A stretch of 32,552 nucleotides of DNA from assembly GCA_910587135.1 (NCBI GenBank), contig CAJULF010000029.1, positions 1 to 32,552 on the forward strand, written 5' to 3'. Positions 31,459 through 32,552 of this stretch are shown one piece after another. The position numbers and the translations under genes are program-made. The first letter of the stretch is position 1; every line of letters starts with the position of its first letter. Origin of the DNA: an uncultured Oscillospiraceae bacterium. Its GTDB lineage: Bacteria > Bacillota > Clostridia > Oscillospirales > Ruminococcaceae. The notes under the pieces were generated by a model. That model searched no databases. It was not told the origin of the DNA and was given only the letters and a program-made list of their open reading frames with translations.

Positions 31459-32175
31459 ATGAGCAGACACATGGCTTTCTGGAAATACAATGACAACACA
31501 TATCTTGACAATCAAAAGGTATATGAGGAATCCTGCTGCAGCGAAAACTTTGTAGACGGGCTGGCGATGCTTCCGATAAGCGATATACTGCGCAGGGTAG
31601 ATGAGGTCTTTGACAGCTACGATAAGCTTGATGACAGCACTTATGAGAGTGCCAAAGGCGCGTTTTCAATATCGGCGACCAAACAAAGTGTTCTGTTTGA
31701 CTGCGGATGGAGTATGGATGAAGCAGAGCTGAATAAAATCATTGACACAATGTTGGAATTTGACTGTCCGCTTTACGACCCTCAGATAGAAACAAGGTTT
31801 GACAAGGAGGATAAAATGGACGAACTAAATAAAAGATGGCAGGAAGCATACCAAGCCAATCCGAGAGTGTATGAAAACGAAAACGGAGATCTGTTGGTGG
31901 GATTTGCACTTACCGAGGACACCGATTCCCTTTTTCCGCTATACCCCGAACAGCAATGGGCAATAGAGGGAAAAGTAATCGGAAGCTGGATAATCACAAT
32001 GGTGAGCCTGACAAACCCGCAGGGCGGCATAATCGGGCAGATGGAATATCACGAGGCAATAAAAAGGCTTCAGCCGTATATTATCGCAAGCGCGGAAAAC
32101 TGGGCGCTGATAAGAGGAATGACACACAACGAGCTTGACAGCCTGTTTGAGGGTCTTCCGCGGAAATTGATTTAA
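31459..32175 (+). CDS. Uncharacterised protein (SRHMAFWKY-type)
   Basis: The gene encodes 238 residues. The ATG at 31459 has AAAGGA 8 bases ahead; a TTG at 31453 is less likely. The N-terminal ~110 residues (SRHMAFWKYNDNTYLDNQKV, LAMLPISDIL, CPLYDP, TRFD) look like a family seen in gut Clostridia, but I know no function for it. The C-terminal half (KWQ-like start near 120, then GKVIGSWIITMVSL) looks like a second, separate module. There is no signal peptide or membrane segment. It stands after valS with a 53-base gap; I see no terminator between them. It could be an immunity- or defence-linked protein, but that is a guess. Confidence 0.7.
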   Translation: MSRHMAFWKYNDNTYLDNQKVYEESCCSENFVDGLAMLPISDILRRVDEVFDSYDKLDDSTYESAKGAFSISATKQSVLFDCGWSMDEAELNKIIDTMLEFDCPLYDPQIETRFDKEDKMDELNKRWQEAYQANPRVYENENGDLLVGFALTEDTDSLFPLYPEQQWAIEGKVIGSWIITMVSLTNPQGGIIGQMEYHEAIKRLQPYIIASAENWALIRGMTHNELDSLFEGLPRKLI

Positions 32176-32189
32176 TTGCTGTTCGAAAA

Positions 32190-32454
32190 AGTTTAAAATA
32201 AATTTTAAAACTCAGTTTGCAGAAAAAGCCTATTGACAACGCAATGTCGGCACATGAAATTTCAAAAAGTGTCGGAATTTGCTTCGCAAATTCCGACCGG
32301 TTTCCGCAATCGCGCGGAGGTGGCTTTGCGCAATATGCGCGTGGTTGCTTGTGGCATTTTGCAGCTACTTGCGCAAAACCTCGCGCAGCGAACGACGCGT
32401 GATTGCGGGATTTTTGAAATTTTTTAAATAATCCAATTTAGGTCAACCTTTATA
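32190..32454 (-). repeat. Repeat family A, full copy (about 265 bp)
   Basis: Read on the minus strand, this copy starts TATAAAGGTTGACCTAAATT and ends TTTTTGAAATTTCATGTGCC then AATAGGCTTTTTCTGC. It holds a perfect 11-bp hairpin, GTCGGAATTTG/CAAATTCCGAC, and outer arms CCCGCAATCACGCG/CGCGCGATTGCGG. The plus-strand left end has TTTAAAAT/ATTTTAAA, which may terminate the gene at 31459. The short frames at 32217-32427 are repeat-derived. Confidence 0.85.
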
Positions 32455-32475
32455 AATAACTTTATATACGATCTG

Positions 32476-32552
32476 ATTTGAAAATAAATTTTCAAACCAG
32501 TCTGTAGAAAAAGCCTATTTGCCGCGCAATGTCGGCGCATGAAATTTCAAAA
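32476..32552 (-). repeat. Repeat family A, copy cut by window end
   Basis: It starts at TTTGAAAAT/ATTTTCAAA (a small palindrome), continues TCTGTAGAAAAAGCCTATTT and CGGCGCATGAAATTTC, and runs off the window. It follows the 32190-32454 copy in the same orientation with 21 bases between, so they form a tandem pair. Confidence 0.75.

Overview
The window looks like chromosomal DNA of a gut or rumen clostridium close to Ruminococcus (Bacillota, Oscillospiraceae/Ruminococcaceae). The reasons are the protein families (HprK, WhiA, RapZ, TrmK, RqcH, flotillin), strong Shine-Dalgarno sites, TTGACA/TATAAT promoters with 17-base spacers, a type I dockerin on a secreted protein, and galactomannan glycosidases. 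I cannot name the species. I saw no rRNA, tRNA, CRISPR array or phage genes. About 31 genes are supported.

Layout. 1-3000: hairpins at the window edge, a DUF1015 gene, a fold-back repeat, and a beta-lactamase-fold serine hydrolase. 3101-5059: a lone Hpt domain protein followed by a flotillin. 5238-8925: a tight operon of GH27 alpha-galactosidase, a small putative zinc protein, a lipoprotein GH26 beta-mannanase and a histidine kinase. 9452-12119 (minus): an ATPase plus two ABC-2 permeases. They are preceded by an array of GTAAA boxes and bracketed by two inverted copies of one repeat family. 12512-13183 (minus): an OmpR-family response regulator. 13423-14331: a frameshifted small gene divergent from an XRE regulator, with overlapping promoters. 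14547-20119 (minus): a cell-envelope and carbon-control cluster, hprK, ROK glucokinase, murB, rapZ, whiA, then an iron-sulfur-flavoprotein-like reductase. 20589-22736: a secreted LRR/FIVAR/dockerin protein. 23017-32175 (plus): smpB, DUF1893, DUF1858, trmK, nif3-like, rqcH, an unknown, valS and another unknown.

How the genes fit together. GH26 outside the cell and GH27 inside suggest galactomannan is cut at the surface and debranched after uptake. HprK and glucokinase form the carbon-catabolite arm, and WhiA, RapZ and MurB the envelope and division arm. The kinase (8044-8925), the ABC module and the response regulator look like parts of one envelope-stress or peptide-detoxification system. They have been split: the kinase is now fused to the mannanase operon, and the ABC module sits between inverted repeats.

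The intergenic space is unusually rich in fold-back repeats. At least five families are present, several with conserved ends and variable but self-complementary interiors. The strongest leads are (1) the repeat-bracketed ABC module with its direct-repeat operator, (2) the structured repeat family at 5096, 14368, 23531, 32190 and 32476, (3) the AAAGGGG frameshift gene facing an XRE regulator, and (4) a very short ORF coupled to the DUF1893 gene.
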